Source of the DNA: Tenebrio molitor
Taxonomy: Eukaryota > Arthropoda > Insecta > Coleoptera > Tenebrionidae
DNA: 64,000 nucleotides
NCBI RefSeq assembly: GCF_963966145.1
Contig: NC_091047.1
Coordinates: 30,318,001 to 30,382,000, forward strand
Reading direction: 5' to 3'
Shown: positions 1-11,422 of the stretch, piece after piece
How the letters are laid out: every line of letters begins with the position of its first letter
How positions within the stretch are numbered: the first letter of the stretch is position 1
Program-made: the position numbers and the translations under genes
The notes under the pieces: generated by a model
The model's input: only the letters and a program-made list of their open reading frames with translations
Told to the model about the DNA's origin: nothing
Database searches by the model: none

Positions 1-366
1 CTATGGAAAAATTGTAAAAATGTGTCAATTTTATTCTGAGAGTTCCCGTTTTTTTTTGCAACCAACTGTATATCTAGAATTATATAATTTAAAAGTATCT
101 TGTTGAGGCGTTCCTTGTAACACGAGGTACCTACTATCCATTATTCTTAAGAATTTTAGCCTAAATCTTCTTAATAAAATGTTTGTATTAAGCGAGATAA
201 TTGATTGTATATTTTTATTGTTTTCTAAAATTTTGAGCCCGGTCCTGTCTATTTCTCCTCTGTACTAATTATTAATAACTGGCACAGGATGCTGTCTTTC
301 TGGAAATCGCTCTGCGTACTCTCTGGGCGCCGCAGCTGCATTCTGATAACGTGATAACATTGCCCA
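1..366. other. AT-rich non-coding stretch, nothing recognised
   Basis: I see no open frame with protein-like composition, no terminal inverted repeats and no RNA-gene signature here. Confidence 0.4.
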
Positions 367-368
367 TA

Positions 369-779
369 CCATTGGGGACAAAATACTTTGGTTATCATTT
401 TTCCGTCACTTCAAAAAAAATTATGTAAACCAAGCATTAACGTCAAGTCAACATCGATGACAATTTCGAATTATTGACTTTTCTCTTGTCAAAAATATGC
501 CACATTCCACCGTTCAAAAATTTAGAATTGTCTCCCTCGCTTCTGAGGGATGTTCATGAACCAAATTGCCTTGTGGAAACCTTTTCAAGTTTTCCTCCTT
601 GGAATTTCTCATTCAGTGGCCCATTTTTCGATATTTAATCTTTTGCAATGACGAGTCTGACAATGACAATTAGTGACAATGGTTGACAGTAAAAGATAAG
701 GTTAACCATCCTAATGCTTGATTTACAACTTTATGTCACTCAAATGACTTTGACGACCAAAGTAAATTGTTCCCAATAG
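369..779. mobile_element. MITE, TACTAT-type family, copy 1
   Basis: The ends are inverted repeats: left CCATTGGGGACAAAATAC, right complementary to CTATTGGGAACAATTTAC, then CTTTGG on both. TA dinucleotides flank it at 367-368 and 780-781. The interior matches the element at 9667-10072 in opposite orientation, including a shared stretch around GGTTAACC and the word GACAATGG. There is no coding capacity. The TA duplication and TIRs fit a Tc1/mariner-type MITE. Confidence 0.8.
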
Positions 780-781
780 TA

Positions 782-1139
782 CTATGGCGGACAATAAATT
801 TAGGCCGGCAAATTTCTGACATTTCAAAAAAGTCAATGCAAGCGACCATTTATTGTCATTATGACTGATGTGTCAGTTTGTCAAACTGAAGGTTTTCAAG
901 CTGTTTGGCGTTTCCTTCGCCTTTTTCGTAACTTACAGATCATGACGCACTAGCATAACTGATTTGTAGTAGCACTTCTCTCTGGTGCACGCTTCTTTTC
1001 CCAATTTTAATTTTGATTATCGCTGTCACGATGACAAGAATGACAAAAATCGAAAATTGGGTTAGTTGAACATAATGCCAGCTTCACATTTTGATGTCAA
1101 CTCAATGACAGGCCGGCCTAAATTTATTGTCCGCCATAG
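782..1139. mobile_element. MITE with CTATGGCGGACAAT ends
   Basis: The inverted ends are CTATGGCGGACAATAAATTT and its complement at 1112-1139, about 28 bp. The flanking TA at 780-781 is also the right TA of the preceding MITE, so the two sit back to back and one inserted into the target duplication of the other. The tips resemble the 2441-2807 element (CTATGCCGGCC), with partly similar interior words such as GGGTTA. Confidence 0.8.
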
Positions 1140-1141
1140 TA

Positions 1142-1539
1142 CATTAGCAACGTATCTGTGAGCTCATTATTTTCGTAATGATAAAGCCATTCCGACTAAT
1201 TAGATGACAACTCTGACAGTATTTTTGATTAACGTCCATGCTCATTTGATTTTTTTTTGTCAATTCTAATTTCTAACAAATCAGGACAAATTTGAGCAGG
1301 ACCGGTTTCAAAAATTTCAAAAAATTAACTTATTGTATCTTCATTGCCGTACACATTTTACTAAGGTGATTTTGGCTAAAACTCTTTAGAACAACGCATA
1401 CTATCACATATTAAAAAGAACGCTTCAACTTCGAAAACATCCTGTATAGATATGTCATATCTAATAATAATACTTTTATCAATTATTCAGTTTGGACCGT
1501 AGAACATAAAGATATCAACTTTACTTTTGAAAAACCTGT
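1142..1539. other. Non-coding, nothing recognised
   Basis: AT-rich intergenic DNA between two MITEs. No gene, repeat boundary or RNA feature can be supported. Confidence 0.35.
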
Positions 1540-1740
1540 TATACTCCGTACTCTGATAGATTGCACATTTTTTGACAGAAGACAGACACAGAAACAAGTG
1601 TGGCGGGAATTAATCTGCAAGGCTATAACGGTTTTCTACATAACGTGAAACAATTGAGATGGAGAGTTTAGTACTTTTCACTGCGTTCTGTTTTGGAACT
1701 AGAATTTAAAAACGTGCAATCTATCAGCGTACGGAGTATA
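1540..1740. mobile_element. Short foldback MITE
   Basis: A 27 bp inverted repeat with two mismatches, starting TATACTCCGTACTCTGATAG, lies at 1540-1566 and 1714-1740. The spacer is about 147 bp and non-coding. The flank is TA or TATA. Confidence 0.75.
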
Positions 1741-2438
1741 CCTACCTAATTAATTTTCTTGAGAATATTTGATTATTAAGACGTCTGTGGTTTTCCACCG
1801 TTTTTAAGCACAAAATGACAAAAATACATTTTCTAAGCAGGAATTATATTAATTTATGATATTTCTTATGTGCCTATTCAGTTTAGAATAGGACAAGTTT
1901 TTGAAGTGAAAGAACATTGTGTAATTATTGCGATTATTCGTGATTTGGGTCGTACATTTCTTGTCCAGTTTATGAGCTGGAAAATGAAATGAAATTATGA
2001 AAATGACACAATCTGTACATTGTAACTTTCCACTTCATAAAATTAAAATGTATCACGACTCTTTATATTCATCCATTTCTATGACGTGTCTAAATAACAA
2101 CAAAAATGTGGTCACCAATAAATTATCTTTAGAAGGAAGTAACGATCTACTTCCAGTCTATAAAACTCTAATTCGTAATTTTTATCTTTTTATAAATAAT
2201 GCAATAATGAGTTTAATAGGATCCATATTCAGAATAAGCGTCATCGCTAGCGGAGATAAAATTTACAACTCACAAAAATTTATAAAAAATATGTTTTCGA
2301 TCGTAAGTTAAAATCATACGAGTATAATAAAGAGTTTCGCAATAATCCTTAAAGTTATCTACCTGCGTAGTTATCTTGTGACTAATACAGTACTTGCCTA
2401 GATACAAAGCGAATTAGTGTACCTAACTGCATTCATAA
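1741..2438. other. Non-coding; a 104-codon open frame without support
   Basis: The frame at 1997-2311 is open, but its composition (Asn, Ile, Leu, Lys) is what AT-rich random sequence gives. No domain, signal peptide or splice context supports it. Confidence 0.35.
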
Positions 2439-2440
2439 TA

Positions 2441-2807
2441 CTATGCCGGCCACAAAATTTTGGCCGTCATTGTCTGTCAATTCAAAAAAAAAAAAATTGT
2501 AATCCGTACTTTATTGTCATCATGATTACCGTCTTGATTATGAACGTTATTTTTTGGGTGGTAAATTTCAAAACTCAAAATTATTTTGTCATTTCAACTA
2601 CACAGAACGTTTACCTCAGGTTATCAATGTACGATTGCTCTAATTTTGTTCATTCATGTCGGATTTTTGGAATATCTGAGCTTTAAACAGTTTAAATTGA
2701 TTGTCAAACTGACAAGAATCGAAAGTGGGGTTACGATTCCTAAAGGTTTATTTACACTTTACTTGAATGTCAAGAAAGTGACGGCCAAAATTTTTTGGCC
2801 GCCATAG
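2441..2807. mobile_element. MITE with CTATGCCGGCCACAAAAT ends
   Basis: Inverted ends of about 26 bp (CTATGCCGGCCACAAAATTT and the complement of CTATGGCGGCCAAAAAATTT) are flanked by TA at 2439-2440 and 2808-2809. The ends are related to, but different from, the 782-1139 element. The two short open frames inside are incidental. Confidence 0.78.
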
Positions 2808-2993
2808 TACATACTCGTACCTACTCATGAAAAGTAATATCAATATTACGAGTTATTGCTAATCTTAGTCCGGCTTTACAAAATGTCGATGTTTTTCTTT
2901 ATTTTTTCATAAACATTTGAAGTAGAAATTTTAAACAGTTGGTCCCCTTTTTTGGTGAACTTGTCTTAAGCCGGACAATAAGTTTACCTAATA

Positions 2994-3235
2994 CGGAGTG
3001 ATCAAGAATGACTGAGTCTGTTGGTAACAATGAAATTTGGCAAATTTAAAATTTACCAACGAAGGTTCATTTTTGTAATAGTATAAACATAACCTGTATA
3101 ACCAAGAATGTTTTTAATACCATCTCAAGTTAAAAAATTCGGTCAGTGCGTGGTCAGTGCCAATTACTAGACAAAAATCACCAGTATTTTCAATTGTTTC
3201 ATTGCCAACAGACTCAGTCATTGTTGATCACGCTG
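2994..3235. mobile_element. MITE with GTGATCAAGAATGACTGAG ends
   Basis: Inverted ends of about 35 bp are flanked by TA at 2992-2993 and 3236-3237. The same end type, with tip differences, recurs at 47026-47256 and at the single end 26547-26592 beside a Tc1-like transposase fragment, which suggests the autonomous parent. Confidence 0.78.
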
Positions 3236-3237
3236 TA

Positions 3238-3917
3238 GCTTTTCCAATTACATAGGTATATCCTAAAATTGTTTGCTTCCGATACTTGAAACCAATAAAG
3301 CACTTACATAAGGCTTATATGAACTTGTGACATTATGACACAAGTTGTAACTGATTCCTTCATGTTGTAGTAGCTCAACATGAAATTTATTTTTTGCATA
3401 AAAAGATGATTTTTGATCATTCCTTCCACGTCATGTTGAAACATAGAGAATATTTTTTTAAAGAGGTAATTTTACTCAATGATTTTCAAAAATATAGCTT
3501 GATAGGTTTTTTAAAACTACCTATTTATGAAACTGTGTTACAAATGACAATTATTATTTTTTTTTTTTTTGTGCAGTTAATTTCAAAATTATAAAATACA
3601 CCTAATTTTCTACAGTGTGAAATGCACTTACATTTTTTGTCAGTGATCAATCTCAGTGATAGTTCTAAATTCTTTCTAAATTAGAAGAAGAGTGGTCGAT
3701 CCGGAGGGTAGCCTAGTATTATAACAACCCGAAGAGCACCGTGCAGAGGATAAAACAGACAATATTAGCGACGTTTTATGTTGTCAAACTTACCTAACCT
3801 ATAGAAAAAATATGACGTTCATATTTCCAAAAGGCATCTTTACATGTGGAAAAAACTGTAATAAATCGACTTTTTGATTTTTCAGGTGTACTTAATAATT
3901 TCGAAATTAACTGAAGG
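3238..3917. other. Non-coding, nothing recognised
   Basis: AT-rich with homopolymer T runs. The 66-codon frame at 3394-3594 has no support. Confidence 0.35.
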
Positions 3918-3919
3918 TA

Positions 3920-4232
3920 CTATCGGTAGACATAAAAACCTGGGACAAACGTCACAATTGTATAAAGTCAAACATCAGAAATATACATTGGGTAAATTTG
4001 GCTTTTTACAAACAAGGTTATAAAAATTATGACATATTGTCAGAAACACCAAGTTAAAGTTCAGTTCTTTAACGTTCTCTTCATTTTATAAAATAACACA
4101 ATTGATCTAGCATCTCTTACGTTCAAAAAGTTAATTTTAAATACTGACAATTTTTATTTTGAGTGACAATTCAAAAATCTGATATACAATGAGCAAATTT
4201 TGGATGTCCCAGGTTTTAATGTACACCGATAG
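3920..4232. mobile_element. MITE with CTATCGGTAGACATAAAA ends
   Basis: Imperfect inverted ends reach as far as the shared word CCTGGGACA and are flanked by TA at 3918-3919 and 4233-4234. The element again begins TA-CTAT, like several MITEs in this window. No coding capacity. Confidence 0.78.
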
Positions 4233-4497
4233 TACGTACCTACCCTTTTTTTTTATAAATAAGGATTTTTTTCACGACAGAGAGTAGAACTTTCTAAGTT
4301 ACAAAAATAATGATAGAAATAAATGAATCAACTGGCTAATATAGCTATTTTATTACACCGGGCGATCGAAAAGAAATATTGAGTAACCCATGATTATTAT
4401 TGTCTAGTTGGCAGAGCTACTTTAAATATTGACTTAAATATGTTTCTTTGACAACATGACAACAACAATATTTAAACTAGGGCTGCCAACTGAATCA

Positions 4498-4572
4498 CAA
4501 TGATCATCATCGGAACCGAACCCATGACCCTCGCGTCCCCGAGTCGAAACGGACTCCCTTAGGCTATATTCT
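4498..4572 (-). mobile_element. tRNA-derived SINE head, truncated copy
   Basis: On the minus strand this reads a box-A-like TAGCCTAAGGG followed by a box-B-like GGTTCGGTTCC, the order of an internal RNA polymerase III promoter. It matches the head of the SINE at 22146-22362 with a few substitutions, then diverges, so the body is missing. The box B G where A is usual suggests decay. Confidence 0.6.
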
Positions 4573-4909
4573 ATATTATTATTACTTTCATATCAATAAT
4601 CCTTTCTTGCTCTTTTTCCAGAATCGTATCTACAACAAAAAATGTAAAATTAAAAATAAATTCATGACTATGACCGAAAAATTGTGCATTTATTTCAAGT
4701 GCATTAGTTACATTAAAAAAAATAGATAAATGCTAAAACCTTTTCGCTCGGTTTACTTTGAAGCATTTATCTAATCAAATTTTACTTCAAAGTGTATCAT
4801 TTGTGACATGTCAGTGATCAATAACCTTTTTTTAAAATTTTCCTACGGAAACATCTTTTATCTCGAAATAGATAATCATTGATTGTCTACTTTATTAATT
4901 GATATTTAA

Positions 4910-5206
4910 ACTCACCGGCAGAAAAAGTGGAACACCATTATTATTTAAAAATCTATCGTCCCGGTGTGTGCTATGTGTTTGCTCTTTTTCGACCAGATCC
5001 AGGTCTTCTTGTGTACTTACAAGTCTCTTGAAACCTTCTAACAGCTCTGTGACCACTAGCAAGAGGAGCCTCAATAGCATTAGCTGCATAAGGGAAACAA
5101 CAGTCTTCAACCAAAGCTACTGCTCTGGCAATATTTACACCAGCTATAATGGGAATAAATTTGATGTTGAATAATTAGTGTTCCGTTTTTTTTTGCCGGT
5201 GAGTGT
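4910..5206 (-). mobile_element. Tc1-like transposon deletion derivative
   Basis: Inverted ends are ACTCACCGGC at 4910 and GCCGGTGAGT at 5195-5204, with further similarity through the AACAC word. The minus strand in one frame encodes a fragment resembling the N-terminal helix-turn-helix linker of Tc1-type transposases: a RRFQET motif followed by RRPGSGRKR. Frameshifts and stops interrupt it, and the catalytic DDE part is absent. It lies about 160 bp upstream of the gene A promoter. Confidence 0.65.
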
Positions 5207-5361
5207 ATTTTTAGAAAATTATCTTTCTAATATCGTCAGAGCAAAATTATTTTGTTGTTTGGAACATGATTCTTATCAAATTTCTACGATATCACAGTCA
5301 CAGATTTTAATCAGTGACAGGTAAAAATCACTTTAACATTAACATATTTCTAGATTACTGA

Positions 5362-5395
5362 TATAAAACAGAGATTTGTGCAGAAGAAGATCAGT
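5362..5395 (+). promoter_or_regulatory. Core promoter of gene A (TATA plus initiator)
   Basis: TATAAAA starts at 5362, and an arthropod initiator TCAGT lies at 5391-5395 with its A at 5393, 31 bases downstream. That is ideal core-promoter spacing. It predicts a 37-base 5' UTR before the ATG at 5430. Confidence 0.8.
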
Positions 5396-5429
5396 TTCAT
5401 CATTATTCTTGGGTGGCAGAACCTTCAAA

Positions 5430-6869
5430 ATGGCTCTAATAAAGTATCTTGCTCCTCTAAGTTTTTTGGTGTTAAACGTGTTGGCCGATAGCAGTAAGTA
5501 AAACTTTAGAATTTCTTTGAATTTTTAAACAAATGTATTTTACAATTTTTTTTTCTGTTGGTACTTTTCATTTGTTTCCGATTGTTAGAATAAAGGTTGC
5601 ATAACACATTATATTTCAAACATATACGCTTTAAATTAAACAATAATAACTCCAGGATGTATAAATCTATGATAGATTAATAAAAAAATGTTAATTTGGA
5701 ATTTTTGTTTTTTAGATATAGAGTGCCCCCCAGTTGACCGCCCTGATGCCGTGTACTTCCCTCACGAAACCGATTGTACCAAATTTTACGAATGCTCGAA
5801 CGGTGTCCCATACCTCTTCCAATGTCCAGCTGGATTAGATTTTAACCCAACAAAGAATGTTTGCGATTATCCAGAACAAGCAGGATGTAGGTCAAAGACT
5901 ACTCCAAGTTCGTCAGCTGCCCCAAGCTCCAGTGCAAATCCATCTAGTTCATCTGCCAGGCCTTCCAGTTCAACAGAAGGATCCAGTTCATCTGTAAGAC
6001 CTTCCAGTTCATCTGAAGGACCTTCTAGTTCTTCTGCAAGACCCTCTAGTTCTTCTGCGGGACCTTCTAGTTCAACTGAAGGACCCTCTAGTTCATCTGC
6101 AGAACCTTCCAGTTCATCGGTAAGACCTTCTAGTTCGTCTGCGAGACCTACCGGTTCGACCGGAAAACCAACAAAGTCAACATCAAGCTGGGGTCCAACA
6201 AAATCAACAGGAAGACCTACTCCGTCTACTTCTAAAACTACCCCAGGCGACGACGATTCATCAGATTCAAAATCTGATGACTGTAGTAATTCTTCAGATG
6301 ATTCCAACAATTCGTCTTGTGATTCCGACAGTTCTAATGATTCTTCAGACGAGTCTTCTAGCGAGTCTGACGACTCTGACAGCTCTTCTAGCGATTCTTC
6401 TGGATCTTCTAGCGAGTCTGACGACTCTGACAGCTCTTCTAGCAATTCTTCTGAATCTTCTAGTGAGTCTGACGACTCTGACAGCTCTTCTAGTGATTCT
6501 TCTGGCTCTTCCAGCGAGTCTAACGACTCCAAACACGATTCTAAACATCATAGTGACAAATCTGACAAGCGGCACAATTCCAGGCATTGGGAAGAGCTTT
6601 CTCACGAAGTCGTAGAAGATGTGTCTATAGATGATTCTAAAGAATCTGCTAGAAACAAGTTGTACAAGGTACTTTTTGGCGGAATAGATACTCTTGAAGG
6701 AGAAGAATGTACAACAGACTCTAATTGGTCTCTAAAGCCCCATCCATACGATTGTACTAAATATTTGAATTGTTACAAAGGAAAAACCCTTGTAAAAACA
6801 TGTGCTGACGGTTATGAATTCGATTCGAAAATTCCAATTTGTGTAGCTCCTGGTTATGCTCAATGTTAA
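5430..6869 (+). CDS. Gene A: secreted peritrophin-like protein, two CBM14 domains, Ser/Asp-rich middle
   Basis: Two exons, 5430-5493 and 5716-6869, are joined in phase 1 across a GTAAGT...TTTTTTAG intron, giving 405 residues. Exon 1 encodes a signal peptide (hydrophobic MALIKYLAPLSFLVLNVLA). Residues 25-79 form a peritrophin-A/CBM14 domain with cysteines at 25, 42, 48, 58, 71 and 79. A second lies at 353-405 with cysteines at 353, 368, 374, 384, 397 and 405. The middle is PSSS-type repeats followed by an acidic DDSDSSSS-type tract, heavily O-glycosylatable by inference. CBM14 proteins bind chitin, so this is probably a mucin-like protein of the peritrophic matrix or cuticle. The start was chosen because it follows the promoter and gives a clean signal peptide. 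The open frame reading back into the intron to 5688 is not the real N-terminus. Gene B shares the two-domain plan. Confidence 0.92.
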
Positions 6870-6910
6870 TAAAAATTATATCTTTCAGTTTGTAACACTG
6901 TATGAATTAT

Positions 6911-6934
6911 AATAAAAGACTGAAGTAAATAAAA
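6911..6934 (+). terminator. Poly(A) signals of gene A
   Basis: AATAAA occurs at 6911 and again near 6928, 42-60 bases after the stop codon at 6867-6869, with T/A-rich sequence following. Confidence 0.65.
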
Positions 6935-6952
6935 AAAATATTAGATTATTAT

Positions 6953-8623
6953 TGTAGTGACCCAGTTTAAAATTTAAATTTTAATTCCCGGTACCGCCAC
7001 GAGAGCGCGCCAAATGTGAAGGTACTAGCGGCTAGACTAGGAACTAAGGGATGGGGTTGGTAATCCTGGGGGGTTGGCAACTCTGAGAGCGGAAATATAG
7101 CGGGGGTGAAGCGGTCTTTCGCGCGTGTGGTTGAAGGGGGTAGTTCACTTTTGTTTGGTTTTTCGAAACGAACACACCGTGCGAAGAGCGATCGATATTC
7201 CAAAATCTGAATCAATTGCACCACCGTCCCGAGTAGATATTTTGTGTCCCCGTGAAGAATCCGACGTTTTTAATCCACCCCGGGTAATTTATCCCACGTT
7301 CGTTGTCTTTTTTTTTGTTTTTTTTTTTTTGGGACCAGGACCACGTGGTAAGGGTATGTTGTAGCTATCATTTGTTGCATGCTGTTTCTTTAGAGGAGCG
7401 CCCATTTGTTAATTTTAAGCGTTATCCCTAAGTTTCTTCCGGGAGGTTCATTTTTCAGGCAATCTGTTACTTTCAAAAAATTAGTAGCCGTGTCCGAATC
7501 ACGTGCGTTCATTTTGTTTTTCTTTCGCTAACATTTTCTAACGGCACTCGATCCGCCATTTTTCGTGTAGCATTGCCAGCGATTATCGTACTCGTTATTT
7601 ATGTTGCTTACTGATATGTGTGCCATTTGAAGCGTGTTTATTTTATCGTTGTTTAACTTCGCGCTTGATTCTCTTTTAGTTGATCATTGTTTAATGTTGC
7701 GCTTTGTTCTCTTTTTTTATCATTTCTTTATGTTGCATTTTGTTTTGTTGAATTTATCATTGTCTAATGTTGCGCTTTGTTCTATTGAATTAAACTCGGG
7801 TTTTCCTATTTGTTGTTGTTAAGCACCGTTAGATTTCGGATCAGTTAAAGTTAAAATGTTGTAAGTGCGATCCTATGGGGGCTAGGTGACGTTCAGGAGG
7901 TCGGGGGGTTGTTTAGTCAAATTTCTGTGGGGGCGACGGTTATGTAGAGCCGTTAGCGGAGGCGGACCTAAGTCTTCGCTTATGCGGCTTCGGAATGTTG
8001 ACGTGAAGTCCCCGTCGAGGTTATAAGGACTTTGGGGTCTTGTCGGGAAATGGTTGGTTGGGGACGGTGGATCTAAATCTTTGCTTATGCGGTTTAGTGA
8101 TGCTAATCGTACGACCCCGAGACGCTCTGTCACTCTTGCTTGGTCGGCGAAATAGTCTGACGTTCATTAGTACCCCGAATATCTATAAACGTCGCTTGAT
8201 CTCAAGATGATTCAGATAATTCTTCCGAGTCCCCTCGCGGCCGAGAGTTTGTTACCTCCAGCTCTGAGCTCCCGTTGGCGGACCTGACCGCGAAGTTCCG
8301 AATTAAACAATGTTATGTCATTAATCGAGTTGAAAATATGAGTAATACCTGGGATACGGTTTTTGAAGAGGGTTTTTCATCCGACCCTGTCTGTAATAAC
8401 TGCATTGTAATTTATTTACTTGTTTGCAAGCTTTAACCTGTCATTTTATCTGTCATGTACCCGTTTTCTGTTGTTTTAAATGTTGCTGCATTCATCTTGT
8501 CGTTTATCCTTGTAATGTACTCAACTAGTTAATTTCTTGTACTCCGTTAAACTTAATTTCTGTCCTTTTGCATCCGTTTCAACTTTTTTTCATCGAAGTT
8601 ATTACAGACATCTTTAATAAATA
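6953..8623. other. GC-richer non-coding block, possible solo LTR or retroelement fragment
   Basis: About 1.7 kb is distinctly richer in G and C than its surroundings. It starts TGTAGTGACCC, a start common in insect Ty3/Gypsy LTRs, and has AATAAATAA near 8616. The pentamer ATTAT occurs just before (6948-6952) and just after (8624-8628), which could be a target duplication. However, the right end is not a canonical CA, and no pol gene is present. Short open frames here look accidental. An untranslated part of an unrecognised element is equally possible. Confidence 0.35.
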
Positions 8624-8879
8624 ATTATTTGTATATCAAGGATGCGAAATCGTACTTTGACGAACCGAGAGAAAAATTGTCGTCAAGGCCGCTTTGCGAC
8701 CGAGACAAGACAATCTCGAGGTCGTCAAAGGATTTCGTAGCCAAGGTGTACACAACATTTTGTGTGCAACCCGAAAATTTGTAATTATACAATGAACAAG
8801 TAAAATTTCCTTGACTGTCAATAAAAATAAAGTTGGCCTACATGTCGCCATGGAAACGAAATAAATAAAACAATTCATT

Positions 8880-9573
8880 TTGAGAAAAATTGGAAAAATG
8901 TCGCAAGAAAATTACAACGTTTTTGTTCCGTCTACTTCCCCGGAGTTAAAAAATATTGCAGATTGTGCAGTGTCCAATTTAATACCAGAAAAGTCCAAAC
9001 GGCAGTACGATAAGTGTTACAATGACTTTAAAGAGTGGTGTAATAAAAATAATGTGAAAACGGTGTCGGAGAATGTTGTTTTGGCTTATTTAATGGAAAA
9101 ATCAAAAACTGTGAAAAGTTCAACTTTATGGAGCACATATTCAATGTCGAAGCTCACGCTGAACATACGGGATGGCATTGATGTTACGAAGTTTCTGAAA
9201 TTGGTACCTTTTTTGAAAAAAAGTTAGTTGGTTATGAGGCGAAAAAGTCTAAGGTATTGACACGAGACCAGATCAATTTATTTTTAGAAAAAGCTAGTGA
9301 TGAAAATTATTTATTCTGGAAGGTAAATATTAAGTTCTGTTATGATAAGCTGTATAATCTGCCCTTTTTTAGGTCATTTTAATCATGGGAATATCAGGAG
9401 CCATGCGAAGAGACGAACTAACCAAAATGTCTATCGATGACATCAAGGATGAACATTTTATATTAATAGTGGCCGTTCCTGACACAAAAACTGGCATAAA
9501 ACGAACTTTTACTGTCACCAATCCAGAATTTGTAAGATTATACCGTTCCGTGTACCTACTCATCCAGAGTTAA
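8880..9573 (+). pseudogene. Tyrosine-recombinase (Crypton-like) gene, copy 1, frameshifted
   Basis: The first frame (from about 8898) resembles the N-terminal helical core-binding domain of phage-integrase-fold proteins: KSKRQYDKCYNDFKEW, then ENVVLAYLMEKS. A one-base slip in the A run near 9215 shifts the frame, after which the same protein continues to LFWK at about 9322. A GTAAAT...TTTTTTAG intron (about 9323-9372) follows, and the next exon starts VILIMGISGAMRRDEL, with the box I arginine context of tyrosine recombinases. The sequence then breaks at about 9545 into a second copy, so box II (HxxR) and the nucleophilic tyrosine are absent. Crypton-type transposons or a derived host gene are the likely source. 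It is not functional as it stands. Confidence 0.65.
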
Positions 9574-10505
9574 AAAAATATTATAAATTGTGCAGTGTCG
9601 CATTTGAAACCTAAAAAATCAAAACAGCAATATAAAAAATGTTACAGTGACTTTGAGACTGATGTACTATTGGGGACAAATTACTTTGGTCGTCAAAGTC
9701 AGTTGACTGACATACAGTTGTAAAGCAAGCATTAGGACGGTTAACCTTATTTCTTACTACTGTCAACCACTGTCACTGTCAAACTCATCATTGCAAAATG
9801 TTAAATACCAAAAAATGGACAACTGAAGGAGATATTCCAAGGAGGAAAAATTGAAAAGGTTTCCACAAGGCAATTTGACCCATAGACAATTCACCAGAAG
9901 CAAGGGAGATGATTCTAAATTTTTGAATGGTGGAAGGTGCCATATTTTTGACAAGAGAAAAGTCAATAATTTGAAATTGTCATCACTATTAACTTGACGT
10001 TAATGCTTGGTTTACATTAATTTGTTTTGAAGTGACAGAAAAATGACGACCAAAGTATTTTGTCCTCAATAGTAACAAGAAGAATGTGAAAACCGGGTCG
10101 GATAATATTGCATTGGCTTACCTATTTACTGGAATTTATTTATTGTGGCAGGTAAATGTTAAGTTCTGTTATGATAAGTTGTATCATCTGCTTCCTTTTA
10201 GGTTATTTTAATCGTGGAAATATCAGATGCCGTGCGAAGAGACAAATGAAACAAAATGTCTGTTAATGCCATTCAGGATTCAGGATATGTTACTATTTAC
10301 TAAATATTTCCCTTTTTGATCGTTGAAAAATTAACCTAGTTCACACGTGTCTGTTCTAAATCGATAATGGGGATCTTTTTTACCGACTCGTCATTCATGA
10401 GGCGACCACTCCATTTGAAATTGGCGGGAAAATTCTATACTAATAGCGGCCGTTCCTGACACAAAACTGGCATAAATCAAACTTTAACTGATTATTTCCA
10501 TTTAT
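9545..10505 (+). pseudogene. Tyrosine-recombinase (Crypton-like) gene, decayed second copy in tandem
   Basis: From about 9545 the DNA repeats the 5' coding part of copy 1 (compare 8935-9035 with 9555-9650). It resumes after a MITE at 10075, contains the same intron (10151-10202; compare TAAGTTCTGTTATGATAAG) and the same GAMRRDEL-equivalent region at about 10230. After a further interruption at about 10285-10430 it carries the segment corresponding to 9465-9510. Many stops and indels mark it as older than copy 1. The junction lies inside the coding sequence, so the tandem pair is not two complete units. Confidence 0.6.
9667..10072. mobile_element. MITE, TACTAT-type family, copy 2, inside the recombinase pseudogene
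   Basis: Ends CTATTGGGGACAAATTAC and its inverted partner at 10055-10072 are flanked by TA at 9665-9666 and 10073-10074. The interior is the inverted version of 369-779. Comparison with copy 1 of the recombinase (TGGTGTAATAAAAATAATG) supports a single TA at the pre-insertion site. Confidence 0.82.
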
Positions 10506-11150
10506 TCGATTATCAAAATATATCGATTATGCCCAACACCAGAAAATACTATAATTTCTTGACAATGGCGGTCACATAAACAACTCATTATGCCTTGCTG
10601 TCAAATGTCAAATACAGACGAACGGCATGTCGACTTCTTGATTTAAACGTGACGTCACTGCATATAGTTCTGAAATGAACTATACATGTCAGATCTAAAC
10701 TCCATTTGAGGTACGGAAACAGCGTGTTCTTGTCAAATTCTTCGCGTAACAAATGCTCTAGCTGACAACAACTTGATTTTATTCGCTTTTTCATTAAAAT
10801 GTCTCAATTATTATTTATTAAACATTTTTATTTCTTCAAAACTTTTCAAAAAACAAATAATATTTTTTCACTACTAGTAATAAAGTCTAGCGTTATCGGT
10901 TGTCATAGAACACTGAGAAGTTTCGTTTTTCTACGTTGGCCCAATGACAGGTAAATAATTTTTCATTATTAACCAGTGGTGAATAATGGAACAACCGTCA
11001 CCTAGCAACAAAAGATTGTCGTCTATTTCATTGGTTAACGTAGACGATTTTAATACCAACTGTCAAGAAATGACAACTCGGACCCGTCGCATCCGACAAA
11101 ATAATTTGATTAATAATTATTATCAGAAATGGTTTTAACGTATCTAGTAG
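10506..11150. other. Non-coding, no clear element
   Basis: Includes an inverted word pair around ACGTTGGC/GGTTAACGT at about 10930-11045 that may be a decayed foldback. No gene is supported. Confidence 0.3.
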
Positions 11151-11156
11151 TGAAAA

Positions 11157-11293
11157 AAATAGTATATAAACCACGGTGGAGAAGTCCCTTATAGCCTTCG
11201 CGCCTTACAACCCTCGGCACGCCTCGGGCTCTAATCTTGACGCTCTGGCTATAATCATGAACTTCTCCACCTTGGTATATAATATACTATTTT
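11157..11293. repeat. Palindromic hairpin element, CTCG-loop type
   Basis: Arms AATAGTATATAAACCACGG...GGAGAAGT at 11157-11190 pair with ACTTCTCCACCTTGG...TATACTATT at 11260-11293. The loop region contains CCCTCGGCACGCCTCGGG. No coding capacity. See the finding on hairpins with similar loops. Confidence 0.65.
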
Positions 11294-11422
11294 ACACAGC
11301 AATGTTTAGAAAAATAAGCACTGAAAAACATATGTCACAATTTAAAATAAGAAAGTTAAATATCACCCCACTTAAACTGCTTCTTTAAAAAATAAATATT
11401 ATATGGCAGTTCATAGTTCCTT

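Noticed and set aside
5867..6532. 221-codon minus-strand frame (Leu/Glu-rich) over gene A
   Set aside because: Antisense of the Ser-rich middle; no promoter or signal on that strand.
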